From positions 37,627,298-37,691,297 of the forward strand of contig JAYESD010000010.1 of NCBI GenBank assembly GCA_036927565.1: DNA of 64,000 bases. The letters are read 5' to 3'. Shown here piece by piece: positions 11,262 to 23,733 of the stretch (positions within the stretch are counted from its first letter, which is position 1; each line of letters starts with the position of its first letter). The position numbers were made by a program, and so were the translations under genes. The DNA comes from Tuctoria greenei. Lineage: Eukaryota; Streptophyta; Magnoliopsida; Poales; Poaceae. Below the pieces are notes generated by a model. It did not search any database, was not told where the DNA came from, and saw only the letters and a program-made list of their open reading frames with translations.

Positions 11262-12240
11262 GTGAAGTGTCCACTCCCCTCCGGGTTCTCAAAAGTCATC
11301 CTCCACAACAAATTATTGGAAGCTTGCACGAACGAGTCACACGGTCCAGCTATGATGAGTTCAGAATTTGAGATGAGTATGATGGGAGAACTCATGTACT
11401 TTTTGGGGCTGCAAATAAAGCAAACCAAGGAGGGTACCTTTGTGCATCAAACGAAGTATACAAAAGACCTCCTAAGGCGCTTCAACATGGACAAAAGCAA
11501 GCCTTTTCAGACACCAATGGGAACAGCAACAACATTTGAACTTGATGAAGATGGTGAACCCGTGGATCAAAAGAATATAGAAACATGATCGAATCACTTT
11601 TGTACCTCACGACATCAAGATCGGACATACAATTCAGCGTATGTCTTTGTGCACAGTTTCAAGTTTCCCCACGTATTTCACATCGTCAAGCCGTCAATAG
11701 GATTCTCAGGTACTTACATGGAACTCAAGAATTTGGCATTTTTCTTCCTTCTTCCTCAACCATTACTTTGAAAGTTTTTTCGGATGCTGATTTTGGGGGT
11801 TGTAGGATTGATAGGAAAAGTACTCCTGGTGCTTGTCATTTTCTTGGTAATTCACTTGTTGCTTGGTCCTCTAGAAAACAAAACTCAGTTGCACAATCCA
11901 CAACTAAATCTGAATATGTAGCTGCTGCTAGTGCTTGCCCAAAAATTCTTTGGATTGTTCAAACACTTAAGGACTATGGGGTTGATCTACATAGAGTTCC
12001 ACTGTTTTGTGATAACACTAGTGCCATCTTCATTGCTAAAAACCCCGTGCAACATTATAGAACTAAGCACATTGACATTAGGTATCACTTTCTCCGTGAT
12101 AATGTTGAAAAAGAAACATTTTACTTCACCATGTAGATACCGAACAACAATTGGCTGACATTTTTACAAAATCTTTGGATTTCACTCGTTTTTGTTTCAT
12201 TTGTAGCGAAATAGGGGTTATGCATCCTCATGGCTTAAAT
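11262..12240 (+). pseudogene. Element A RT C-terminus and RNase H; RT core deleted
   Basis: After SHGPAMM the sequence jumps directly into SSEFEMSMMGELMYFLGLQIKQTKEG, which in element C lies past the YVDD motif. About 0.65-0.7 kb of RT, including the catalytic site, is missing at about 11350. RNase H follows (11585-12136, with VFSDADFGG and KHIDIRYHFL) after a one-base shift near 11578. The last codons run to a TGA at 12241-12243. Confidence 0.78.
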
Positions 12241-13252
12241 TGAGTGGGAGTTTTGAAACTTAGGAAGTCTATGTGTGAATCTGAACTTAAAATGATATGA
12301 TCATAGTATTTCATACATATATGACTTTGTGATTCCTTTTACATACTGAAAGTTCTTACTACATTACTCATGTTATACATTTTGTAGTTTTTGCCGTGAC
12401 TAGTAATTGGAATAATTACTTACCCTAAATTTGGTCATGATCAAACTTTCTTGCTGTTTTGAACTTGTTGCATGCTCACAAGTGTTTTTAATAATGAAAA
12501 ATTAATCAATCAACTATTCACATGTTAAGCTTTTATGATCAAATAAAAATGAGAAAAGATCAAGAGAATACGCATGCATCGCACTTCTTCTTTTGAGATG
12601 GCTTATCATTGCACTTGGTTATGAACTTGGAAGAAGTTGTGTATGACTAAAACCATGTCCTTAAGCTTCTTATTGTCAAATGACATAGATTTGTCTTGGT
12701 TGGTTAGAATAAGGCAGATGCACATATAATCTCTTGCAAATATCATATGATCTAAATTTGTGCTTTGAAAAATAATAAAATGCAGCAACAAGTGTCATGC
12801 TTTCAGGTGTTGAAATAGTTAAGTTTGTGAGATCATGACTTGCTAAATTGGAAATTACATTTGATCTCTAGCATGACTTACACTACTTTATGTATTTCAT
12901 TGATGTGATAGTGTAAGTTACTTGATAGTATGACTTGAATGAGCTTTGTTTTATATGTATATGTTATAATATGCTCATAACAATTAAAATTTGTCTTATA
13001 AACCTTGTTGAATACATTGTCAAAGGGGGAGAGATAATATGTGATTTTTTTTAAATATGAGTATGCAAGGGGGAGAAATTGATTACACATTGCACATATT
13101 CACAATTGCTTTTGGCACGATTCTTCTCAGGGGGGGGGGAATTTCTTTTTCTCATTTGATTTTCAAAAAGGGGGAGAAATTGTTCTCAAAACTTTTCATG
13201 CCAATGTTCGGATTTTAAATGGTGTTGCCAATGCATTCATCAAGGGGGAGAT
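12241..13252 (+). other. Element A 3' noncoding region with multiple polypurine tracts
   Basis: About 1 kb without a gene. It holds five G-rich tracts of the type aagggggagaaattg, near 13022, 13068, 13130, 13170 and 13242, the last directly abutting the 3' LTR. Repeated tracts are a described feature of Sireviruses. Element C has the same set in mirror orientation (41061-41300). Confidence 0.7.
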
Positions 13253-13491
13253 TGTGAGACCTATGTGTGCTGAATACATTGGCTTTGATGATAAAAGTTC
13301 TGAAATTCTGCTAAAACACCTTTTTAGCAAAGTCTGACTCTAGCTCCGAGCTTCTGCAAGATCCGACAATAGGCCCGACTTGTTTTGTCAAGGTTTGTCA
13401 TGTTTTTGGGAAGCTCCGGTGAGCTTTGTCTTTAACTCCGGCATGTCTTTCATAGCTCTAGCATGTCTTTGTTAAGCTCCGATATGTTTTG
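13253..13491 (+). repeat. Element A 3' LTR, left part
   Basis: Begins TGTGAGACCTATG and matches the start of the 5' LTR. It breaks at 13491 within gatatgttttg, where element B entered; ttttg (13487-13491) is the left TSD of B. Confidence 0.85.
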
Positions 13492-15007
13492 TGAAAGTGC
13501 ATCTAGGAATCCTTTGTGGGTTTTGGATGATTTATGACAAGCAGATGAGATCCTAACCACTTTGCTGAGATAAGCACAGGTTTTAATGTGAAAATAAGCA
13601 AAGTGCCAAAAAGAAGGGAGAATGAGGAGCAATGTGGAGAAGAGCTCAAGGAACAAAAGTAGTAGATCATTGTGTATGGAGTGTGTTAAGGAAGCACACC
13701 CCAAGAGCTCAATCACAAATAAACACACACATTGCACAAAGTTATACAGGACCGGACTAGTCTGACATACATCGAACTAGTCCGATATCCCCTCTGCACA
13801 AGATCGGACAAGTCCGATATCTCTCTGACTAGAATCGGATGAGTCCTCCCCAGTGCGGACTAGTCCACAAAACACTTCACAAGCTGCACAATCGGACTAG
13901 TCCGATATCGTTTTGATCTAAATCAGACAAGTCCGATATTTGCACGGACTAGTCCGAAAAACCCTCTGACCTAAATCGGACAAGTCCTCCAAGTGCGGAC
14001 TTGTCACCCAATTCACTTAGGGTTTCACATCTCCGGACAAATCCGATGACTATCGGAGTAGTCCGAAGATTTCCAGAAGTGAAATCGGACAAGTCTGCTC
14101 CTAGTCGGACTAGTCCGATATTTCGGGACACTTAGGATTTGCTACACACAGCACACCGGACTAGTCCGGTATCCACCACGGACTAGTCCGATCTTTCTAA
14201 ACCCTAAGGGTCACTTTTAGAAACCCCATATAAATAGAAGTGCACGGTCCAACTTTAAACACTCTCGAACCCTAGCGCCGTCACACCTTCCAAGAGCCTC
14301 AAAAACACATCTCTCCACGAAATTAAGTGCAACAAAGATCAATCCCTTGAGGATACACTCTAGATCATTGGAGAGACACGTTCAACACTCATTGAGCTCT
14401 TGGTTTGATTCTCTAACACACTCATGTGATTTCATTGTAATCTTTTGAGTGTGTTCTTGGTGGTATTTCGTATTGTAATCTAGGGGAGCCCTCAACGTGT
14501 GAGAAGGCCCCTTTGAATTCGGTTATTCACCCCTTTGTGATAAGTGGAAGAGGATTGACCTTGGTGGCGATCCAACGAGGGTAGGGTTGGAGAAGACCCG
14601 GTCCTTTTGTGGACTCCTCAATGTGGATGTAGGTTGCCTCTGTGAGAACCGAACCACGGGATAAATCTCTTGTGTTCTTGTTTTGTGTTCATCGTTCTTT
14701 ACATCATATCAATCTAGGGTTTCAATTAATCTTGCTCACTTTAGGTTGAAACATCAAATTTAAGATTGACTTGTGATATACCCTAGTACATAATCTTGCA
14801 ACACATAAATTACAAGTATATTTCCGCTGCTACATCCTAGAATCAAACTTAATATATCAAACTTGATCAACCTAGTTCGTACACACCGGACTAGTCCACA
14901 CTTTATCGGACTAGTCTGATATCTCAAGTTTTGATCTAGTTGTTAAGTGTTGCAGGTTACGACAAAAATTCAAAAGGCCTATTCAGCCCCCCTCTAGGCC
15001 ACATTCA
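13492..15007 (+). repeat. Element B 5' LTR (1516 bp)
   Basis: Starts TGAAAGTGCATC and ends GGCCACATTCA. The stretch 13740-14210 and again 14886-14935 is packed with variants of the palindrome cggactagtccg (by eye about 18). A TATAAATA follows at 14229-14236. The first bases of the 3' LTR read TTAAAG, so the TG there has mutated. Confidence 0.88.
14229..14236 (+). promoter_or_regulatory. TATA box of element B LTR
   Basis: TATAAATA in ccatataaatagaagtgcac, conserved in the other LTR at 24441-24448. It lies just downstream of the palindrome-rich block. Confidence 0.6.
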
Positions 15008-15025
15008 ATTGGTATCAGAGCAGGT
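15008..15025 (+). other. Primer-binding site of element B
   Basis: attggtatcagagcagg directly follows the LTR and matches the initiator-Met-tRNA-complementary TGGTATCAGAGC. Confidence 0.75.
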
Positions 15026-15069
15026 TCTTCAAGAAAGAGACTAATCGCTCGAAGAAGATCCTGTCGGAC

Positions 15070-17436
15070 ATGAAGGACATCCACAAGAGCAACAACCAAG
15101 AAAAGGTTGATGATGACAAGAACCAAAAGGTGGAGAAGCTCCTCGAAGCCATTCAAGACTTCGAGGAAGACGATGAGGAGACGCTAGAACTAAAGGCGCT
15201 CCTAAGAAAGAAGAAACTTTCCAAAGGGAAAGTGAAGATTGAAGAAAAGAAGAAGGGGAGTAGTCACACCGACTACTCCCGATATACTTTTAACTATGAT
15301 CATCTCAATTCCAACAATAATCATTACTTGTCTATTCCACTTGGAAAAGCCCCACACTTCGACGGAAGTGATTACTCAATGTGGAGGCAAAATATGAAAA
15401 TGCATCTAATCTCTCTCAATCCAAGTCTATGGCATATTGTGTGCACATGAATAGATATCCCGGACGACGACGAAGAGCTCACACCAAGCCAAGAGTAGGA
15501 AATTCACCGAAATTCTCAAGCCGCGGCAGTAATTACCTCTTTGCTCAGTCGAGACGAGTTCACCGAGGTGGATGGACTCGAGATTGCTAGGGAGATATGG
15601 GACACACTGCAAACTGCACATGAAGGTGACCGACATGTGCGTGAAGCAAAGATCGAAATGATCAAAGGCGAATTAGGAAGATTCGCAATTGAAGAAGACG
15701 AGTCACCTCAAGATATGTACAACCGGTTAAAGACGCTCGTCAACAAGGTTCGATCATATGGAAGCAAGATGTGGAATGACCACGAGGTGGTGAAGCTCAT
15801 CCTTAGAGCTTTCATGCATCGCAACGTCACCCTATGCTCAATGATTAGAGAAAGCCCCAGATACAAGAAAGTGACTCCGGATGAATTACTTGGAAAAATC
15901 ATCAATTTCGAGATGATGGAAAAATAAGCAAAGCATGTCAAGGAAATTGCCGACCTCACCTCGGCAAAGAAGAAAGGGGTTGCTTTGAAGTACACCATCA
16001 AGCCCCTATCTAAAGAAGCTCGAGAAGCTCAGCTAGAGGAAGACAGTGATGATGAGAGCAGTGAATTAGATGAAGAAGACATGATACTATTCATGAAGAA
16101 ATTCAAGAGAATAATGAAGAAAAGACAACGCACTAAATCAAGCGAAGGGAAGTACAAGGAAAGAACAAAGTCAAAGTTGAGGCGGGCATGCTATAATTGT
16201 GGTGAGTATAGCCACTTTATAGTCGATTGCCCATATGAAGAAAACAAGAAGAAGACCAAAGAAGCAAAGCCTCAACCCAATAAATTCTTCAAGAAGAAGA
16301 AACAAGCCGAACAAGCGCACCTAGGGAAAGAGTGGGACTCAAATGATGATTCCTCGTCATCCGAAGAAGAAGAGATGGCTAGCATAGCCATCGAGAAGAC
16401 ATCCAAGAAGTCTACTCTCTTCCCTACACTCGGCGCATGGAAGGGAGATGGCACTTGCCTTATGGCAAAGGAAGGTAAACGCAAGGTAACCATTAAACCC
16501 CCTTCCGTGCATTCCTATTCTAGTGATGATGAAATCAATAGTGATAATGAGGATATGCCTATTGGACTAGATAGGAAAACTGCCACAAAAATGAAATTTT
16601 TACTTGATCAACTTGTTGAGAAGGAGAGGTTGATACATCGTCAAGAGGACATGATCATCTCCCAAAAGGAGGAATATGTCGAACTTGACAAGCTTCTAGA
16701 ACTTGAAAAGGAACGAAGCAAATCACTAGAGCTTGAGTTAGCTTCAAGCAAGGAAACTTGCTTGGAGTTAACCGACTCAAATGCTACAATCAAGGACAAA
16801 CTTGTTGACCTGATCAAGGTTAACAAGATCCTTGAAGTGCAAGTTGAGTCACTCAAGCAAGGTGAACCTTCATCCTCTTCAAGTTCACCTTCTCAACCCA
16901 CTAAAACTGAGGTTGCTTATGCTTGTACATGTAATAAAGTTGACACCAGTTTGAAGGACAAGCCAACCTCTACAAAGGATAAGCATCCTATCCAAAGTGG
17001 CATATTTGACAAGGAGAATATAAAATATGCACGTAGTGCATACTTGGTCAAAAGACCTCCAAATGTCAAATATGGCATTGGTTACTCTTATGGTGAAAAG
17101 CAACATGCTATAAGCCATAAGAATAACAAGGAGAGGATTACCTTTGTAAAGGGAAGACCCTTTCAAACTGGAAAGTCAAAGATTAAAACATTAATCACAC
17201 ATGAACACCGGACTAGTCCGGTCGGGGTCCAGCCAAGTCCGGTCCTCCGGACAAGTCCAACCTCCCAGACTAGTCCTGTATATAAACAACAACAGTTATT
17301 GTTTAGAACTTTCAATGCCTCGTATGTCTTAATGAGAAATAATTTTGGCGGAGTTTATGCTCATTATGTTGGACCACGCCATGAGAACACCAAGTCTCAT
17401 TTGTGGGTGCCCAAATCTCTTGTGACTAACCTTTGA
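15070..17436 (+). pseudogene. Element B gag
   Basis: One reading frame from the ATG at 15070, without frameshift, cut by stops at 15448, 15496 and 15925 and ending at 17434-17436. The N-terminal part is basic and acidic coiled coil; FDGSDYSMWRQNMKMHL starts the UBN2-type domain, which continues past the stops (EIWDTLQTAHEG). A CCHC knuckle CYNCGEYSHFIVDC is at 16189-16230, followed by a long coiled coil. Near the C-terminus, 17203-17283 is made of the same palindromes as the LTR and encodes TSP-rich peptide repeats. The tail GPKQAWVPK follows the terminal TGA. Confidence 0.85.
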
Positions 17437-17476
17437 GGACCCAAGCAAGCTTGGGTACCTAAAACCAAGGCATAAA

Positions 17477-20400
17477 TTGCTTTTGCAGGCCTATTCCTCC
17501 GGTGGATCTAAATGGGTGTTAGACAGTGGCTGCACCAACCATATGACTGGAGAAAGAAGAATGTTCGTTGAATATGAAGAGAATGAGGATCCAAATGAGG
17601 GCATCTATTTTGGAGATAATAGTCAAGGGAAGCTGCTCGGTACCGGTAAAATTGTCATATCATCTAAGCACACACTTTCTCATGTATTACATGTTGATTC
17701 CTTAGATTATAACCTGCTGTCCATATCTCAATTATGTGACAAGGGTTATAATTGCTTGTTCACTAACGAGGGTGTCACCGTCTCTAGGAGGAGTGATGGT
17801 TCCATTGCATTCAAGGGTATGTTAAAGGGAAAGATGTATCTTGTTGACTTCAACAAGGATAAAACCAAACTTGACACATGCTTGATTGCAAAGACCAACA
17901 TGGGTTGGTTGTGGCATAGACGGCTAGCGCATGTTGGTATGAGGAACCTTCAAAAACTCCTCAAGGGCGATCACATCCGAGGTTTAAAGGATGTTGTGTT
18001 TGAGAAAGACAGGCCTTGTAGTGCGTACCAAGCCGGGAAGCAAGTTGGAGCACCCCATCCCGCGAAGAGCGTCATGACTACAACAAGACCGCTCGAGCTA
18101 CTTCACATGGACTTATTTGGTCCAATTGCTTACATAAGCATCGGTGGTAACAAATATGGTTTAGTAGTTGTTGATGACTTTTCTCGCTTCACTTAGGTTT
18201 TCTTTTTGCATGATAAGTCAAAAACACATGGAATACTCAAGAAGTTCTTCAAGCGAGCTCAAAATGAATTCTCATTGACAATCAAGAACATTCGAATCGA
18301 CAACGGCACGGAGTTTAAGAACACACAAGTGGAGGAGTACCTAGATGAAGAAGGCATAAAGCACGAGTTTTCAGCACCGTACTCCCCTCAACAAAACGGA
18401 GTTGCCGAAAGAAAGAACCGAACCCTCGTAGAGATGGCGAGAACAATGCTCGATGAGTACAAGACCTCGGATTGATTTTGGGCGGAAACGATCAACACCG
18501 CTTTCCACGCCATAAATCGACTTTATCTTCATCGACTACTCAAGAAGACATCCTATGAGCTACTCACCGGTAACAAACCCAATATTTCATATTTTTGAGT
18601 TTTCGGTTCTCCATGCTACATTTTAAACAAGAAGCCTAGGACTTCAAAGTTCGCTTCGAAGTCCGATGAAGGTTTCTTGCTTGGTTATGATTCGAACACT
18701 TACGCCTATTGTGTGTTCAACAAGACCTCCGGACTTGTTGAAGTAGCACGTGACGTAGTATTCGATGAGACTAATGGCTCCCAAAAGGAGCAAGTTGATC
18801 CGTGTGTACTAGGTAAAGAAGAAGCTCCTTGTAAAGCATTGGAAAGAATGGCCTTATGTGTAGTTCGATCACAAGAGTCACCTCTACACGTGCATGGGGA
18901 AGATGAACCACAAGAGGTGGTCAACGATCAAGGGGGAGCTTCCACACAAGATCAACCACAAGAATACGAAGATGATCAACAAATCAACGAGGACAACCAT
19001 TTAGGGGGAGAAGAAGACGATCATGAAGATGCAACGCCTCAAGTGCCACACCCAAGAGTACACCAATGCGTCCAAAGGGATCACCCAATCGACAATATCA
19101 TCGGTGACATCCAAAAGGTAGTAACCACTAGATCTTGCATAGCTAACTTTTGTGAGCACTATTCGTTTGTATCCTTTTTGGAACCGCGCAGGGTTGAGGA
19201 TGCATTGAAGGATCCGGACTGGGTGGTGGCAATGCAAGAAGAATTAAACAACTTCAAGCGGAACGAGGTGTGGGAACTCGTGGCAAGACCCAATGCGAAC
19301 ATCATCGGCGCCAAGTGGGTCTTCTGCAACAAACAAGATGAACACGGTGTGGTGACAAGGAACAAGGCACAACTTGTGGCGAAAGGGTATTCACAAGTCG
19401 AAGGTTTGGATTTCGATGAGACCTTTGCTCCCGTAGCTAGACTTGAATATATTAGAATATTAGTTGCATATGCTACTCACCATGATTTCAAGCTCTATCA
19501 AATGGATGTGAAAAGCGCCTTACTCAATGGACCAATCAAGGAGGAGGTGTATGTGGAGCAACCCCCCGGGTTTGAAGACGAAGAGTTCCCCGACCACGTG
19601 TTTAAATTGCATATGGCTCTCTACGGCCTCAAACAAACTCCTAGAGCTTGGTATGAGTGTCTTAGAGATTTCTTAATTGAAAATGGCTTTAAGATTGACA
19701 AAGTAGATTATACACTGTTTACAAAGAATTTTGACAATGATTTTTTTGTTTGTCAAATCTATGTTGATGATATAATCTTTGGTTCAACTAACCCATCTTT
19801 TTGTGAGGAATTTATGAAAATTATGACGGATAGGTTTGAGATGTCCATGATGGGAGAACTACAGTACTTCTTGGGATTCCAAGTGCGGCAACAAAAGGAA
19901 GGGACGTTCATAATCCAAACGAAGTACACTCAACACATGCTAAAGAAGTTTAGAATGGACAAGGCGAAGCCCATAAAGACTCCCATGGCAACTAATGGTC
20001 ACTTGGATCTCAACGAAGATGGACCTAGCATCGACCAAAAGGTATATCGCTCCATGATTGGATCTCTACTCTATTTATGTGCATCTAGGCCAGACATTAT
20101 GTTGAGTGTATGTTTGTGTGCAAGATTTCAAGCCAATCCTAAGGAGTGTCACTTGACAGCCGTAAAAAGGATCTTGAGATATTTAGTTCATACACCCAAC
20201 CTTGGTCTTTGGTACCCAAAAGGGTCCAAATTCAACCTCATTGGCTACTCATATGCAGATTATGCCGGATGCAAGGTAGATAGAAAGAGTACCTCCGGCA
20301 CATGCCAATTCCTAGGTAGATCCCTAGTTTCTTGGTCCTCCAAGAAACAAAATTCCATTGCCTTATCCACGGCCGAAGGGGAGTATGTTGCAGCCAGGAG

Positions 20401-20713
20401 TTGTTGTGTACAACTCCTTTGGATGCGACAAACTCTAAGGGATTACGATTACAATATGAACCGTATTCCACTCCTTTGTGATAATGAGAGTGCCATTAAA
20501 ATTGCCCATAGTCCCGTTGAGCACTCTAGAACCAAACACATAGACATAAGGCATCACTTTTTGAGAGACCACTCCATGAAAGGAGATATAGCCATTTCCC
20601 ATGTCAACACCCAAAAGCAATTGGCCGACATATTCACCAAGCCACTTGATGAAAAACGCTTTTGTGAACCCCGAAATGAGCTAAACATCCTTGATGCTCA
20701 GAGTGTGGCTTGA
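17477..20713 (+). pseudogene. Element B protease-integrase-RT-RNase H polyprotein
   Basis: A single frame, shifted relative to gag, interrupted only by TAG 18194, TGA 18473 and TGA 18596. Motifs in order: WVLDSGCTNHMTG protease; LWHRRLAHVGMRNLQKL pre-integrase; LLHMDLFGPI, IRIDNGTEFKN and PQQNGVAERKNRTLVEMARTML integrase D-D-E; FDETFAPVARLE, LYGLKQTPRAWYE and IYVDDIIFGS for RT with both catalytic Asp; CQFLGRSLVSWSSKKQNSIALSTAEGEYVAA and LCDNESAIKIA for RNase H. Length and order fit a complete Copia pol. Confidence 0.9.
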
Positions 20714-21697
20714 AAATTTGCATATTTGTATGATTTCTTCAAAATATGTTGATTGGATTGTGAAAATAATCTCTTTCAATTTTCTTCCGAAAACTATGTC
20801 AATTACTAGATCTTGGTGAATTATGGTTATTGCTTGATTGTTGTATGCTTACTGATCATATTCATCAAGATTATTTGATTTGATTTGCCTCCCTATTTTC
20901 TTGATATGTACCTTCAAATATATATGAATGGGCTAATATTTCTTCCCTGGTGACCACGCACTATTCCGTGGTTACCCGGACTAGTCCGCCTATGCAGACT
21001 AGTCCGCAGAGTGCCAGTTAGGCCAGACTAGTCCAGTAGACCACAGACTAGTCCGATATAGCCTCTGGAAAAGTTCGGACTAGTCCGGTCTTCTACAGAC
21101 TTGTCCGATTTTTTGTGTCCATAACCCTAGACGCCGCCAAACCCTAATTTCTTCACCTCCACTCTTGCCTCACGTGTTCTCTCTCTTCGCACTCGAGCTC
21201 CCAAGGCGATTTGCATGCCCTCCACCAAAAAGCTTCACATTTGGGTGGAAATCAAGCTTCCTTGCTCAAAGATTGAAGTTCTCGTACAAGTTCGGACTTC
21301 AACACCTCCTTCTTTGAGAATCAATCGATTTCTTCGGTAATTTTCACCCAAACCCTAGAAATCTCGAGTTTCTTCATTGTTGATCGAATAGCCTAGCATC
21401 CTTCACTATATACATGCCTCCTTGATGTATTACATTTATGATAAGCTAGTTGTGCATTAGGAATCAACATTTGTCCAGTTGCTTAGGTTTTTAGGATGAA
21501 TACCGGACTAGTCCGGTCCATGCACGGACAAGTTCGGTCCCCCGGACTAGTCCGTGCCTATACACCGGACAAGTCCAATTTTTCTTAACTCAAAACCTAA
21601 CCTGTCAATTCCTCAATGCAATTCTTTGTTATTCTTTCTCACCCATGCCTTGTATCATCCATTATCATTCATGTATTTCTCAACTCATTCTCAGGAC
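20714..21697 (+). other. Element B spacer between pol and post-pol ORF
   Basis: No convincing gene upstream of the ATG at 21698. Two blocks of the palindrome family appear at about 20975-21110 and 21503-21575, using the same ggactagtcc and ggacaagtcc variants as the LTR. An AT-rich stretch (20714-20940) precedes them. Confidence 0.55.
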
Positions 21698-23266
21698 ATG
21701 TCGAGCACGAATGATGATATTTCCGACTTTGAGGCCGAGATGGACCATGAGGTGGCACCTCAGCCCTCGACGAGCATTGGCAAGAAACGCCAAGAGTGTC
21801 CTTTTGAGCCAGCTCCGTCTCCTCCATAGGCTCGGAGAAAAGTGCTAGCGAAGAAGCCGGCCTCCAAGGTGCCAGCTTCTAGGGCTACCACCTGTGGTGG
21901 CCCTAGCTCGGCAAGTGCCCGCCTAGCCAAGGGCAAGGGCAAAGGAATAGCAATGGGTCCAGTTGGCCCGTTGAAGCTGCATGCTCTGAGGGAAGGGGTC
22001 CGGGACCCCACTGAAGAGAAGTTTAATGGAAAGGGCAGTGACTCAGCGGCCAAGTTCCGCGGTGTGGATTTCTACAGTCATCCAAAACAAGATGCAGATG
22101 GAAGATTCTGGAGCAATTTTCATGCTGACTATTACAGGGTTGTATACCTGCAGATGAAGACACCGGTGGTGCGCAGTTAGTGGATTGAATGGGCACATCT
22201 AGAGAAGAAGAGATGATCCACATTTGATGAAGTGATTGCGGCAGCTGAAAGACATGGCTTGAAGGACCTTTTTGCCTTCAAGTACAATTGGAATGATGAA
22301 GTGGTGGCCCAGTTCTATGCCACTTGTCACTTTGCAAGCGATGAAGAAGAATGGGTGACTTGGATGACTCATGGATCCAAGTACACTATCACATATGAGG
22401 AAATTGAAATGATGTTGCATCTTGACACCTCGAGCAATGACAATGTGATCATCCACAATGTTGGTGTCATCGAGAGGGAAAGGATGAAATTCCTTTATGA
22501 GCCAAACTCAAAGTTCAACCCTCCTTCCACAAAGAACATGAAGCCCTTCTTTGTGGTCCTAAATAGAGTCTTGAGGAAGACAATTGCTCCCAAAGATGGA
22601 GATACAGGGAGTGTGCAGGGCTACCTCCAGACCTTGGTGAAGGTCATAAGCAAGGAGTGAAAGTTTGATGTGTTTGACTATATCTGGAACGATATGGTCA
22701 ACATCTCTAGTACTCCCAACCGATCCTGTGGCTATGCCCCTTATCTCATGTTCATGATTGAGAAAGTCACAGGGATCGAGTTTGTCAAGGATGTGGAGCA
22801 CACACCATTGAGGCCTCAGAAGCCTCAACAAGCAAATGTCCAGGATGCTCCCTCGCTGGCCTCCAGTCCTAAGGCACCGGCAAGAAGTGAAGATGCCAGA
22901 GCAGCCCCTGCCAGTAGAGTAGCCCCTCAAAGGGGATCTGCTAGTGGGATCTTCAAGTACTTGGCTGCAATATTTGCTTCCTGCAAAAAGTCCAAAGTGA
23001 AGGCCCATAAGCTTAACAAGAGAAGAAAGGAAGACATGAAGTATGTGAAGGCCAATGTGAAGCAAATTTGCCAGAAGTTAGACATTGATCCCATTGGATA
23101 TCCAGTGATCTTTGATGATTCCGATGCAGACCTCACCGAGCTCGGGCCCTTGACCTCCTCCGAGCTTGCCTACTTTGGCATTGGGGGATCGAGTGACTCC
23201 GCACCTCCTCCTCATGATCATCAGCCCAAAGACGACGATGAAGACGATGAGAGGACCGACAACTAG
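21698..23266 (+). pseudogene. Element B post-pol (envelope-like) ORF
   Basis: One frame from ATG 21698 to TAG 23264, free of frameshifts but with stops at 21827, 22178, 22214 and 22658. The protein starts acidic, then Ala/Lys/Pro-rich (KKPASKVPASRATT), then a globular part (FWSNFHADYYRVVYLQ, KYNWNDEVVAQFYATCHFASDEEEWVTWMTHG) like the putative plant transposon protein family, and ends in an acidic tail. In SIRE-type elements this position holds the envelope-like ORF. I see no strong signal peptide or clear membrane helix. No function is established. Confidence 0.65.
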
Positions 23267-23733
23267 GAGTGAAGACTTTAGGTCCCTCCTCTCCTTCTTT
23301 TTGGTGTCTTGATGCCAAAGGGGGAGAGATTGAGGGGGAGTCTTAGTCTTAGCTGTAGGATGTGAGGAGAGAGCTCTCTTTTATGGCTTTTTGGCTATTT
23401 TGTGGGTTGAAAAGCTTTTACTATGTTCTTATGATGATTATGGTCAAGTGATGCATTATTTTGATCTACTTGAGAAGTAATTGTTGAAAACTGTGTTATT
23501 GCTCCTAGAATGACATATATGCTTGGTTTTGGTTGATTAATGTCAATTATGTCATTCTCATTGTTTCAAAGTACCTAGTTATGCAACCCACCATAAAGAA
23601 TGCACATATGAATCATGTTTTCATTGCTTGATGTACTTTGAACTCATATGTGCATACTTTATGAAAATCTCAATTTTTATCACATTTTGTTAAATCTCAA
23701 TTGGTTGTCATCAATCACCAAAAAGGGGAAGAT
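23267..23733 (+). other. Element B 3' noncoding region
   Basis: Contains agggggagagattgaggggg (about 23318-23340) and, directly before the 3' LTR, aaaaaggggaagatt (23720-23733), the likely polypurine tract. Otherwise AT-rich with no gene. Confidence 0.6.

Noticed and set aside
13740..14210. Regularly recurring palindromes suggesting a CRISPR-like array
   Set aside because: Spacing is irregular, repeats are 10-14 bp and degenerate, and the block is duplicated in both LTRs of a plant retrotransposon. It is an LTR feature.
22559..23065. 168-codon minus-strand ORF
   Set aside because: Shadow of element B's post-pol ORF on the other strand.
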